From Clostridiales bacterium (GTDB taxonomy: Bacteria; Bacillota; Clostridia; Lachnospirales; WQUN01), in assembly GCA_031269415.1 (NCBI GenBank), contig JAISZF010000006.1, forward strand, positions 1 to 10,988: a stretch of DNA of 10,988 nt. Direction: 5' to 3'. Below the pieces are notes generated by a model. The model was not told the origin of the DNA and searched no databases. It saw only the letters and a list, made by a program, of their open reading frames with translations. Positions 1 to 6,946 of this stretch are shown piece after piece (positions within the stretch are counted from its first letter, which is position 1; every line of letters starts with the position of its first letter). Position numbers and translations under genes: made by a program.

Positions 1-480
1 CAGATAGCCATACCGCTGGATCGCATGGACGACGAATATATCAAGAACCCGCAGAAGTGGAACGCTAAAGGCATAGCGCGGTTTATGTATATCCTCGGGC
101 CGGCGTCGTCGCTCTTTGATATTATTACCTTTGTGGTGCTGTTTACTGTGTTTAAGTATAACAGTCCGGCGGTAGGGTCTTATTTCCAAACAGGCTGGTT
201 TATTATGGGGCTGCTGTCGCAGACACTGATAGTTCACTTGATCCGGACCGCCAAGGTACCGTTTATAGAAAGCAGAGCGTCTATGCCGCTGTTGGTGTCG
301 ACTGTATTGATCTGCGTGGTAGGGTTTATTCTGCCATACACCTTTATTGGCAGCGCCTTGCAGATGTCGCCGGTAAGCCTATGGTATCTGCCGTGCGTAA
401 TCACAATGCTGCTGCTTTACGCGCTGGCTGTGCAGATTATAAAGAAGTTCTATATAGCGAAGTACCACGAATGGATTTGA
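1..480 (+). CDS. mgtA: Magnesium-transporting P-type ATPase, C-terminal end (partial, 5' end outside window)
   Basis: The reading frame is open from base 1 and ends at TGA 478-480, giving the last 159 residues of a protein that is usually about 850-900 residues long. The segment starts just after the P-domain (IPLDRMDDE, then NPQKWN) and contains about four hydrophobic helices, matching the last membrane helices of a P3B ATPase. The stretch TGWFIMGLLSQTLIVHLIRT followed by KVPFIESRAS is a strong signature of the MgtA/MgtB family; in that family this part belongs to the membrane transport domain. Members hydrolyse ATP to import Mg2+ across the cytoplasmic membrane. The phosphorylation motif and N-domain lie upstream of the window and cannot be checked. 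An internal ATG at 25 is not the start, because the family homology continues upstream of it. MgtA and MgtB cannot be told apart from this fragment. Confidence 0.93.
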   Translation, partial: QIAIPLDRMDDEYIKNPQKWNAKGIARFMYILGPASSLFDIITFVVLFTVFKYNSPAVGSYFQTGWFIMGLLSQTLIVHLIRTAKVPFIESRASMPLLVSTVLICVVGFILPYTFIGSALQMSPVSLWYLPCVITMLLLYALAVQIIKKFYIAKYHEWI

Positions 481-487
481 ATAAGAG

Positions 488-527
488 AAGCCCTGTGAAA
501 GCTGAAAATTCAGCGTTTACAGGGCTT
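488..527. terminator. Bidirectional hairpin terminator between convergent genes
   Basis: The arms AAGCCCTGT (488-496) and ACAGGGCTT (519-527) are perfectly complementary. The inside of the hairpin extends the pairing (GCTGAA against TTCAGC). It lies 8 bases after the ATPase stop and 7 bases before the end of the opposing oxidoreductase gene, so it probably ends both transcripts. The T-run is poor on both strands, so efficiency is uncertain. Confidence 0.75.
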
Positions 528-534
528 CGCGTTC

Positions 535-1596
535 TTATATGGCTTCCTTCCGAACCGCTGGCCTCCGCCTACCCGTCGAAGCGCCGCTGTTTATTACGCT
601 GCCTGTTTCGATAGATCTCAATATATCGAATATTACCTGCATATCGCCTAAACCCTTGTCGGGCGTAGCCACGATTGAAGTATCGTTTTTAACGGCCTCA
701 TAGAAATTCAGCAGTTCATTGAAGTAGCCTTCGTTGGGTTTGTAGGATATTGCCTGATGCTCGCCGTCTTTGCGGGAATAATTTACATAGCCGCAGTTCT
801 TGCCCTCAAGGTAAATCTCGCCTTCCGTGCCAAAGATACGCAGACCGACAATCGGGGCCTGTGTTTCTTTAGCTATGCAGAAAAAGGCGTAATGGCCGGT
901 AATTTGATCGCCGAACCGCAGCATGGCGTTGATGCTGGAGTATGGGCAGAATTCCGCTGACGTGGATCGCCCGGTGGCGTAAACGCTCTCTACGCTGCCG
1001 AACAAAAATCTGTGACGGGCAATATGATGTACCGCGCTGTCCAGAAAAATGCCGCCTCGAAAATCCGGGTGCTGTCTCCATTCTGTCGAGGCAAAATCAC
1101 CGCTCAGCATCTTTTGCTGAAATTCCTGCACATTATTATCAATAAAGTAGGCTACGTTTCCTATGGCCCGATCATCAATCAAATTCTTTATGATCTTATT
1201 TTCCTCGTCATAGCGGTAATTTTCCGCTATCATTATCTTCAGCTTCTTACCCAGCTTAATAAGTTCTTTAGCGCCGGACAGTGACGCCGCCACGGGTTTT
1301 TCCAGAATAATATGCTTATTGTGTGAGATGATGTCCTTAGATACCTCAAATGTCTGATCTATGGGTACCATAATATCAACGGCTTCCAAATCCACGGTAT
1401 TCAGCATCTTCTGGTAACTGTTAAAAGCCCTGTCGCCGCTGAGTCCTATCTCGCCGGCCGCGCGGCGCGCCTTGTCAATATCGCGGTCACAGACCGCGAC
1501 AATATTGAAGTGATCCCTCAGGCGCTGATAAGCGGGCCAGTGCAGTTTCTCCCAGGCCATGCCAGTGCCGACAATACCAATTTTTAGTGGCTCCAT
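535..1596 (-). CDS. Gfo/Idh/MocA-family NAD(P)-dependent oxidoreductase
   Basis: This 353-residue protein is of normal family length. The N-terminal Rossmann fold opens with KIGIVGTGMAWEKLHW (residues 5-20); the GxGxxx nucleotide loop is seen, though the third position is not the classical glycine. An acidic residue pair follows the second strand (VCDRD, 35-39). The family hallmark EKP is at 99-101, followed by AENYRY (124-129). The C-terminal substrate domain carries GGIFLDSAVHHIAR (181-194), which matches the family's GGxxxDxxxH motif with D186 and H190/H191 as likely catalytic residues. Family members oxidise or reduce sugars, inositols and related polyols using NAD(P). The substrate cannot be read from sequence. 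ATG at 1596 is preceded by GAAGGTG at good spacing. The gene is monocistronic and convergent with the Mg2+ ATPase. The last 15 or so residues are Arg-rich and look like a variable tail. Confidence 0.9.
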   Translation of the reverse strand: MEPLKIGIVGTGMAWEKLHWPAYQRLRDHFNIVAVCDRDIDKARRAAGEIGLSGDRAFNSYQKMLNTVDLEAVDIMVPIDQTFEVSKDIISHNKHIILEKPVAASLSGAKELIKLGKKLKIMIAENYRYDEENKIIKNLIDDRAIGNVAYFIDNNVQEFQQKMLSGDFASTEWRQHPDFRGGIFLDSAVHHIARHRFLFGSVESVYATGRSTSAEFCPYSSINAMLRFGDQITGHYAFFCIAKETQAPIVGLRIFGTEGEIYLEGKNCGYVNYSRKDGEHQAISYKPNEGYFNELLNFYEAVKNDTSIVATPDKGLGDMQVIFDILRSIETGSVINSGASTGRRRPAVRKEAI

Positions 1597-1733
1597 TTAT
1601 TCACCTTCACTGAATCTTAGTATCGGGCGTTAATACCACCCATTTATATAGTGCGGTGAATCGGGATTTATATGCGATATTATTTGTGGGGATTAAAACA
1701 GAAAACGGAAATTTTTCAATAAATAATTTTCGT

Positions 1734-1763
1734 CTGGCATTCCCCGCCATATTCTGATATAAT
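1734..1763 (+). promoter_or_regulatory. Promoter of the DsbA-like gene
   Basis: A perfect -10 hexamer TATAAT lies at 1758-1763. A weak -35 (CTGGCA, 1734-1739, four of six matches) is 18 bases upstream. Transcription would start near 1770, about 37 bases before the ATG. The rest of the 210-bp divergent gap is AT-rich and must also hold the oxidoreductase promoter, for which I see no convincing pair. Confidence 0.6.
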
Positions 1764-1806
1764 CCCCGTAATCGCGAAAGCGTAATTACTGAAGAGAGGT
1801 TTTTTA

Positions 1807-2301
1807 ATGGCAAAACTGGAAGTTTTCTTTGATTACTCATGCCCGTACTGTAAACGCGGGCATGAGTATCTGGTCAATGTTATCAAGGATTTTCCCGCGG
1901 CCGAAATTGAGTGGAAGCCGTGCGAGGCGCATCCTCGCCCGGAACCCGGCCCGCACAGCGACATTGTAATACAGGGCATGTTTTACGCGCTCGAACACGG
2001 CGTGGATATTTGGAAGTTCCATGAACGTATGTACAACGCCTGCTTGAAAGACAGGATAAACAAGGAAGACGCGGGCGCAATCGCCGAATACGCGAGTGAT
2101 CTGCTGGATCCGGATGATTTCCGGCGCGTTGTGGGCGGCAAAAAGTACGAGAAAATACAACGGGACGGCAACGACTACGCCTATGAGCAACAAGGCGTAT
2201 GGGCCGTGCCGTCCTATCGGATGGGCGGAAAAAAACTGGACGCTGTGGAAGGCGTCGGCGTTTCGGAGAAACAGTTGCGGGCATTCCTCAGTCAGCCGTA
2301 A
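1807..2301 (+). CDS. DsbA-family thioredoxin-fold oxidoreductase, cytoplasmic
   Basis: This 164-residue protein begins with a beta strand and active site EVFFDYSCPYCKRG (residues 5-18); the redox pair is C12/C15 in a CPYC motif. A helical stretch (about 55-120) is inserted before the returning strand, as in the DsbA/FrnE/HCCA-isomerase branch of the superfamily. The expected cis-proline loop is AVPSYRM (P135 after V134). There is no signal peptide, so it should act in the cytoplasm on dithiols, disulfides or glutathione-like substrates; the partner is unknown. The start is well supported: AGAGAGG at 1793-1799, 7 bases before ATG 1807. It is divergent from the oxidoreductase at 535-1596. It runs convergently toward the PBP operon with no clear intrinsic terminator after its stop. 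A 29-bp piece of this gene (2063-2091) recurs downstream at 2404-2432. Confidence 0.87.
   Translation: MAKLEVFFDYSCPYCKRGHEYLVNVIKDFPAAEIEWKPCEAHPRPEPGPHSDIVIQGMFYALEHGVDIWKFHERMYNACLKDRINKEDAGAIAEYASDLLDPDDFRRVVGGKKYEKIQRDGNDYAYEQQGVWAVPSYRMGGKKLDAVEGVGVSEKQLRAFLSQP
2063..2091 (+). repeat. 29-bp direct repeat, copy 1 (inside the DsbA-like gene)
   Basis: This segment encodes the KEDAGAIAEY region of the DsbA-like protein and is repeated exactly, in the same orientation, at 2404-2432. Because this copy is in frame within an intact gene, it is probably the source. Confidence 0.85.
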
Positions 2302-2438
2302 TCCATTGAATATAGAGGCGCGTTATCTCGATTATAAAAAACGCTTGTTGGAAAAACTGACGGACGAATATTGCGCGGAGTTGTTGTCCGACACGGAGGG
2401 ATTAGGAAGACGCGGGCGCAATCGCCGAATACCTCCGA
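2302..2438 (+). other. Gap between convergent genes with coding-like remnant
   Basis: This 137-bp gap separates the DsbA-like gene from the 3' end of the PBP gene. In the frame starting at 2303 it reads, without a stop, a plausible coding stretch (EARYLDYKKRLLEKL, then TDEYCAELLSD). It has no good start codon or ribosome binding site. At the second copy of the 29-bp repeat the coding-like frame shifts: EDAGAIAEYLRLFGKLRRV reads in a different frame and runs antisense into the PBP gene. It may be the remains of a small gene damaged by a short duplication. It may also be chance, since codon-biased DNA often gives protein-like translations. Confidence 0.3.
2404..2432 (+). repeat. 29-bp direct repeat, copy 2 (intergenic)
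   Basis: This is an exact second copy of 2063-2091, about 340 bp downstream and 6 bases from the PBP stop codon. Flanking bases on either side do not match copy 1, so the repeated unit has sharp ends. Confidence 0.85.
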
Positions 2439-2455
2439 TTATTCGGCAAATTGCG
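2417..2455. other. Imperfect inverted repeat at the 3' end of the PBP gene
   Basis: CGCAAT (2417-2422) and CCGAAT (2425-2430) pair with ATTCGG (2441-2446) and ATTGCG (2450-2455), with small bulges and a 10-base loop. One arm is in repeat copy 2 and the other is in the last PBP codons. It could act as a bidirectional hairpin between convergent genes, but neither strand has a T-run, so calling it a terminator is not secure. Confidence 0.45.
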
Positions 2456-3986
2456 GCGCGTCCAGATTCATCTCAATGGCCAGCGGAAGCACGTCGCTGG
2501 CTATCTTCGCCGCCGCGTTTCCGACGCTGGGGTTCTGCGCCGCGACGACCAGCGCGAACGGTTTCTCCTCCAAAAAGCACGCGATCCATGATACCGTCCC
2601 TTTTGTAACCTTAACCCCGCTCTCGTTTAAACGTTCGGTGGTTTGTGAGATCTCCGCCGTGCCTGTCTTGGCGCCGGCTGTATATCCCAATTCTTTCATC
2701 TCCGCGCCCAGCTCGGCGGCGGTGCCGTTTTCGCGGCATACGCCCTTCATCAGCGTCTTTAAGTCCAGCGCTTCGGACGCTGTTATATTTATAAGGGAAC
2801 TGTCTAAGTATCCAGGGTTATCAGGATTGGTTTTTTCAATGACCTCGCCGTCCTCACGGCTGACGATACGGCTGATTATATAAGGCTGACAAGCCTTTCC
2901 GTTATTCGCGATGGCGGATATCAATATATTCATGTGATACGGCTGAACCTTCACGTCGCCGCCGTCTGCGTCCTGTCCGGAACCGCTCCAGCCGATGCCG
3001 TATTCCGACAGATCCGCGGGCAGCATAATCCTGCTGACAGGGTTCACTAATTTTTCATCCATGTACGTAAAGGTTTTATTGTATCCCAAGTCTTCGCCGA
3101 CGGCTATTAACCTTTCGCGCCCGGCTTCGGACGCCAGCCACGCGAACATGCAGTTGCACGAAACGGAGAACCCTTGAGCTAATGTAACCTCAGCGTGCGG
3201 GCTCGGGCAAGTCACTTTATTGTTCTCGCCGGGCAGCTCCAATTCTCCGGTGCATGTAAACAGAGCGCTGTTCATATGATTAACGCTCATGTCTTCCGCG
3301 TATCGCATCGCCGTCAGGGCGGTCGCGATCTTTTGAATCGATCCGGGCTGATACACGCTGTCCACAACCCTGTCTATCATCCACGCCTCTTTCCTGCTGT
3401 GATCCTCGTCATACTGTGAAAGCAGCGGGCTGCCTACGGAAGAGGAGGGAATGGATGTCCACGCCAGTATTTCACCGGTTTTGTAATTAGTTAAGATTGC
3501 CGCGCCATTATCAGCGCCGGAAGCTTTCAGCGCCTCGTTCAGCCTCTTGTTGAACACACCGGATACGGTTATATAGACGTCATGGCCCTTTTTCGTGTAC
3601 AGATCGCCGATTCCGTCCTCCGCGCTGAAAACCCCGCTGTGCCTGCCGTAGAATTCGCGGTTTTTCAAACCGGCAATACCGTAATTGCCGCCGTACAATA
3701 AATGATAAAGGCTGTCCAGCGTATTTGCCGCTTCTTCGGGTGTTTCCCATTGCGTAAGCATGTCTCTAGCCCTCGCCAGCCTTGTTGGCCACGCCAGATT
3801 TTCGCGATCCACTATCCTGCCCTTATTTTCCTGAATCGTGTCGGTTTGCAGATGAGTGTCCAGCGCGGAGGAGATATACGCGTCGCCCTCCGTCAGTAAT
3901 TTCTCCTGGAAACCCATCAGTATCAGCAATGTTAAAACTGTTATTATAAAGAGGGCTATACCCGCCGCTTGTCTGCCGCCGCGCAT
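2439..3986 (-). CDS. Class B penicillin-binding protein (peptidoglycan transpeptidase), PbpA/PBP2-like
   Basis: This 515-residue protein has one N-terminal membrane anchor (about 9-26) with an extracytoplasmic remainder. A short pedestal region (30-150) contains KGRIVDRENLAW, which matches the class B motif RGxIxDRxxxxLA. The transpeptidase domain is complete: SIQK (S216 nucleophile, K219), SCN (276-278) and KTGT (440-443), all in the expected order and spacing. It should therefore be an active D,D-transpeptidase that crosslinks peptidoglycan and is acylated by beta-lactams. The small pedestal and overall size resemble actinobacterial PbpA and clostridial paralogues more than full-length FtsI or PBP2. 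ATG 3986 lies 3 bases after the stop of the upstream SEDS gene, with GGGGA inside that gene's last codons, so translation is probably coupled. SEDS polymerases work as pairs with class B PBPs, and this is the obvious partner. Confidence 0.94.
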   Translation of the reverse strand: MRGGRQAAGIALFIITVLTLLILMGFQEKLLTEGDAYISSALDTHLQTDTIQENKGRIVDRENLAWPTRLARARDMLTQWETPEEAANTLDSLYHLLYGGNYGIAGLKNREFYGRHSGVFSAEDGIGDLYTKKGHDVYITVSGVFNKRLNEALKASGADNGAAILTNYKTGEILAWTSIPSSSVGSPLLSQYDEDHSRKEAWMIDRVVDSVYQPGSIQKIATALTAMRYAEDMSVNHMNSALFTCTGELELPGENNKVTCPSPHAEVTLAQGFSVSCNCMFAWLASEAGRERLIAVGEDLGYNKTFTYMDEKLVNPVSRIMLPADLSEYGIGWSGSGQDADGGDVKVQPYHMNILISAIANNGKACQPYIISRIVSREDGEVIEKTNPDNPGYLDSSLINITASEALDLKTLMKGVCRENGTAAELGAEMKELGYTAGAKTGTAEISQTTERLNESGVKVTKGTVSWIACFLEEKPFALVVAAQNPSVGNAAAKIASDVLPLAIEMNLDAPQFAE

Positions 3987-3989
3987 CCG

Positions 3990-5936
3990 CTATTCCCCGC
4001 TTTCCGGTTCGCGCTCCGGCACAGGCTCGGGCGCGTCGTCTATATGTATGAGTTCCGCCTTATTCTCCGTATCTTCGGCGTTTGTTATATCTTCGGTTTC
4101 GATATCCTCAGATTCTGAAATTATTTCCGTATCTTCCACCGCTGAAAATTCCTCAATTTCCGGTTCGGGGTCGATCGCTCCGGCGTATATTGCTCTCCGC
4201 GCGGGTTTTATGGTCCAACTCAGCTTAACGGCGTCAACCAGAGCCAAGCATATGAAGAGTACGAGACCGGCCGAGCCGGCACGCGATAAGAATGGCATGG
4301 GGAGGCCAACAATAGGGACGCCCAGCCGGAACCACAGAAAATTTACGGATACGCCGGCAGCGGAAGCCAGATTTATCATTACACGCAGCGCGATAAACGC
4401 GCCAATCAGAAAACAGATTACGGCCAAGTGGTATTTCTCAGCGCGTACGCCCTGAAAATAACAGCCGTATGCCGTCAATAGGATCAAAATGATAAAGATT
4501 ACGCCCGTTCTCATGCCCAATTCCTCAAAGAGCACCCCGGCGACAAAATCGGAATTGGTCTGAGAGCTGTCTATACGATAGCGACCGTTATATAGGCCGA
4601 CGCCGCCCTGTCCGCCGGCGGCGGAAAAAATCCTCATCCGCTGTACCTGCATGGGTTTGTTTACGTCCACTTCAGCGTAGTCCTGTTCCCATTGTGTAAT
4701 TCTATCGGCGATTGTATTGAATTTCGTATTCGATTCCCCCGCGCCAGATTTTATTAGATTACCAAAAGACGCCGCCGAGGCGAGGATTACAATCAGAGAC
4801 CCCACAGTCAGCAGTATGGCGGGGGCGCGCGCCGAACCGCGCATGACCAGCAGCAGAAGAACGATAACCGCCAAAGTGGCGGGAGTTCCCGTTTCACCTT
4901 TCAGAAAATACGCCGCGCATATCACGCTGGACACAAGTATCACGGGCAATACTTTTTTTATATTCTGGAGCCGTCCCATAGACAGCAGCAGGATGACAAT
5001 AAAAAGCCAGTCGCCCACCTGTCCGATTACGGGAAGGGATATGGTCATATTTCCGCCGGGAAATATAACAGCGGGCAGAATAACGCAGACAATGATAGCG
5101 GCGGCGATAATATCGCGGCGTGATATGACCAACGCGGCGCCAAAAGCGTTAATATTAAGCCGTTTTCCCATCCAGGGAAGCGCTTTGCTCAGAATAGGCG
5201 AGCCGAAGCACCATACGCACCAGCCGGCGGCGATAATGAAAAAGGTTGTTTTACTTGGGAACAGCACGACGCCCATAAATGATAAAAAGAAAGCCAGAAT
5301 AACCTCCGGGGTTATCCGTCTGGGGTGATCTATGCCGATAAAAGCCAGTATTAGAGCTTCCAGCATAAACAGCCCAATGAAGGGTATAATCCAATAACTC
5401 ATACCTCCCGGAAGATTGAGCGAGGCCGCCAGTTGAAGATTATAAAACGGATCGATATCCCTATACATCAACCCCGCGTAAACGCTGAAATATAATTGAA
5501 CAATCAAACTGAACAGGGCCAGAAGAAATATTGAGATAAAGTGACCCCTGTACGGTTTGTGTTCGCCCAGATATGAATGAAATGTATACGATCGTCCGAA
5601 TAGTTCAAGGGATTGTCCATCTTCCAGATTGCTCTCGGTTTCGGAGCCTTTGACGGCATAGGTCCAGCCATGCGGCTCGCCGTCAGTTACAGTCGCGTAT
5701 AGATATCCGCTCGCGGCCTTGTCGGAATATGCGTCAAATTTTATATCGGCCTGCCCGCTTGCGGCGACAGTATTATCCAGTTTGTAGACGTGTTTCGATT
5801 TGCCGGCGCCGATGAACTCCGCGAGCACGCGTCGGCGTCTGCTTATGAAGAACCAATAGATCGATAAAACCGCCATACCGGCTATAAGATAATAGATATA
5901 GTCGTATGCGTGTGAAAAGATCTGAAAAACCGCCAT
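3990..5936 (-). CDS. SEDS-family glycan polymerase (FtsW/RodA/SpoVE-like) with N-terminal FHA-like domain
   Basis: This 648-residue protein is much longer than the usual 370-420 residues of the family. In order: a membrane helix (14-31) ending in SRRRR; a soluble beta-rich domain (about 40-128); a multi-helix SEDS core (132-570); and a 60-residue acidic tail (588-648) rich in Glu/Asp/Ser/Thr. SEDS landmarks are KGETGTPATL (346-355, the family's DxGT-like region), RITQWEQDY (412-420), VQRMRIFSAAGGQGGVGL (431-448), SDFVAGVLFEELG (462-474, with D463 at the position of the catalytic Asp of RodA) and GLPMPFLSRAGSAGL (544-558). The soluble domain reads like an FHA domain (ADIKF, then SGYLYATV, GWTYAV, LEDGQSLELFGRSYTF) but lacks the usual GR, Ser and Asn phosphothreonine contacts. 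It should polymerise lipid II into glycan strands at the membrane. ATG 5936 is preceded by GGAGGGG. The upstream gene ends 14 bases away. Confidence 0.9.
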   Translation of the reverse strand: MAVFQIFSHAYDYIYYLIAGMAVLSIYWFFISRRRRVLAEFIGAGKSKHVYKLDNTVAASGQADIKFDAYSDKAASGYLYATVTDGEPHGWTYAVKGSETESNLEDGQSLELFGRSYTFHSYLGEHKPYRGHFISIFLLALFSLIVQLYFSVYAGLMYRDIDPFYNLQLAASLNLPGGMSYWIIPFIGLFMLEALILAFIGIDHPRRITPEVILAFFLSFMGVVLFPSKTTFFIIAAGWCVWCFGSPILSKALPWMGKRLNINAFGAALVISRRDIIAAAIIVCVILPAVIFPGGNMTISLPVIGQVGDWLFIVILLLSMGRLQNIKKVLPVILVSSVICAAYFLKGETGTPATLAVIVLLLLVMRGSARAPAILLTVGSLIVILASAASFGNLIKSGAGESNTKFNTIADRITQWEQDYAEVDVNKPMQVQRMRIFSAAGGQGGVGLYNGRYRIDSSQTNSDFVAGVLFEELGMRTGVIFIILILLTAYGCYFQGVRAEKYHLAVICFLIGAFIALRVMINLASAAGVSVNFLWFRLGVPIVGLPMPFLSRAGSAGLVLFICLALVDAVKLSWTIKPARRAIYAGAIDPEPEIEEFSAVEDTEIISESEDIETEDITNAEDTENKAELIHIDDAPEPVPEREPESGE

Positions 5937-5950
5937 ATAACCCCTCCAAA

Positions 5951-6823
5951 CTAAAATTCATCAGGCTTTTTTTGATCGGCCTCTCGAGTCCTGTGTTTCC
6001 CAGCGAGATTGCGCAGCATCCCTTTCATCAGCCCGCCCGCGATTGCGCTCCATTGTTTAAGGACTTTTTTGATAACATCATATCTATCCGGCAGGAAGTC
6101 AGGCTCAGGCTCGTCCGCGGTTTCCGGTTCGGCCCGCCGCGAAGAAGCGTTCTCCAGCCTTTTGATGAAAGACGCGGCTGTATCCGGACGTTTAACATCC
6201 GCTTCGGAAATCGAGTCCAGAAGGATCTGTTGAATATCCTTGGGCAGTTTGTCTGGGTCGAACAGATTCGGGCTTTCGATCCCGAATAAATACAGCAAAA
6301 ACGCCGCCGCCGTATACGCGCCTGTTTGGCCGGGGCTGGCGCCCGCGGTCTTCAACCGCCAGCCGCAATAGGTTTTCCGCGGTTTTACAAACCCCGGGAT
6401 GGGCATATACATGATCGTTTTGTCGGATGGCCGCGCAAACAGGAGATCCGCCGATAAAAAGACATCGGGGCTAATCTCCAGAATTTTTGAAAACCGCTTC
6501 AGCCACAACAGATAATCGCGCTTCATTTCATCAGCGTGTTTGCCATAATACACGGAAAAAAGCTCGCAATCCTTGGGTATTAAAAAGAAGACACAGATAT
6601 CGCCGCCGGGCAGCACGTGATATTCCTTGAATTGCAGTGTGAGTTCAGGCGCGGAGACATTCCTTATGTAGGCGCGCGCGTGATCCGGCCCGAATTTGTC
6701 ATGGTTGAGGCGGAGCATGCACGTCATCTGGCCGCTCAGTTGCTCTCGCTGATAAGACAGCCGATAATCCGGATCGCCGTTTTGAATGGTATCAACATAT
6801 TTGTAAACAGTGTTATCAGCCAC
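5951..6823 (-). CDS. Degenerate Ser/Thr-kinase-like (pseudokinase) protein, first gene of the SEDS-PBP operon
   Basis: I do not recognise a named family with certainty. The 290-residue protein has no signal peptide or clear membrane helix. Residues 104-144 (LLWLKRFSKILEI, then SADLLFA and TIMYMPIPG) resemble the region around a kinase catalytic loop, but HRD and DFG are absent. Residues 193-225 (LPKDIQQILLDSISEADVKRPDTAASFIKRLENA in pattern) closely follow the last helices of a Ser/Thr kinase C-lobe, including the conserved Arg in the RPxxxxxF/L motif (R212). This layout is like the pseudokinase folds of T7SS EssB/YukC and of the DUF6382 domains found with FHA domains in clostridia; that link is my inference. 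No Gly-rich loop or VAIK lysine is visible. The C-terminal 60 residues are charged and may be amphipathic. The start is GTG at 6823 with AGGAGAGG five bases upstream. Its position in the operon suggests it regulates or scaffolds the SEDS-PBP pair. Confidence 0.8.
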   Translation of the reverse strand: MADNTVYKYVDTIQNGDPDYRLSYQREQLSGQMTCMLRLNHDKFGPDHARAYIRNVSAPELTLQFKEYHVLPGGDICVFFLIPKDCELFSVYYGKHADEMKRDYLLWLKRFSKILEISPDVFLSADLLFARPSDKTIMYMPIPGFVKPRKTYCGWRLKTAGASPGQTGAYTAAAFLLYLFGIESPNLFDPDKLPKDIQQILLDSISEADVKRPDTAASFIKRLENASSRRAEPETADEPEPDFLPDRYDVIKKVLKQWSAIAGGLMKGMLRNLAGKHRTREADQKKPDEF

Positions 6824-6857
6824 AGATACCTCTCCTTATCGGTCATACATTTCATCC

Positions 6858-6886
6858 AGTATATACCGGATTAATCCGCATTGCAA
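6858..6886 (-). promoter_or_regulatory. Promoter of the pseudokinase-SEDS-PBP operon, with palindromic spacer
   Basis: Read on the minus strand, a -35 TTGCAA (6881-6886) and a -10 TATACT (6858-6863) are separated by 17 bases. The spacer contains the perfect 12-bp palindrome CGGATTAATCCG (6867-6878), well placed for a repressor to block RNA polymerase. Transcription would start about 28 bases before the GTG start of the kinase-like gene. Confidence 0.6.
6867..6878. promoter_or_regulatory. Perfect 12-bp palindrome, candidate operator
   Basis: CGGATTAATCCG is identical to its own reverse complement. It sits between the -35 and -10 of the minus-strand promoter and about 40 bases upstream of the likely plus-strand -35. 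A dimeric regulator bound here could act on both divergent units. No regulator gene is adjacent, so the role is inferred from position only. Confidence 0.4.
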
Positions 6887-6917
6887 AGGAAAGTTATTGC
6901 GTACGCCGCGCATTGTT

Positions 6918-6946
6918 TTGACCTAATATCTAATAATAACTTGAAT
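6918..6946 (+). promoter_or_regulatory. Candidate promoter of the divergent membrane-protein pair
   Basis: TTGACC (6918-6923, five of six matches to the -35 consensus) is followed after 17 bases by TTGAAT (6941-6946, four of six). The leader to ATG 6988 would be about 35 bases. The -35 is good and the -10 is weak. Confidence 0.45.

Noticed and set aside
1600..1700. A possible promoter for the oxidoreductase on the minus strand (TATATAA-like boxes)
   Set aside because: Several TA-rich boxes are present, but none has a -35 element at suitable spacing, so no position can be chosen.
1607..1840. A 77-codon minus-strand frame in the divergent gap
   Set aside because: It overlaps the start of the DsbA-like gene and covers the promoter region. 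It has no clear ribosome binding site and a random-looking product.
2371..2883. A 170-codon plus-strand frame
   Set aside because: It is mostly antisense to the PBP transpeptidase domain with no motif of its own.
3856..4455. A 199-codon plus-strand frame across the SEDS/PBP junction
   Set aside because: It is antisense to two well-supported genes, has a Ser/Ile-rich composition typical of a shadow frame, and has no ribosome binding site.
4717..5328. A 203-codon open frame on the plus strand
   Set aside because: It lies wholly antisense to the SEDS gene, which has clear family motifs. The translation has no recognisable pattern, and its length reflects few stop codons in GC-richer DNA.
5951..6823. 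Calling this gene a T7SS EssB/YukC protein
   Set aside because: The kinase-like fold is shared, but there is no membrane helix in the middle and no other T7SS gene (WXG100, FtsK-type ATPase) in the window.
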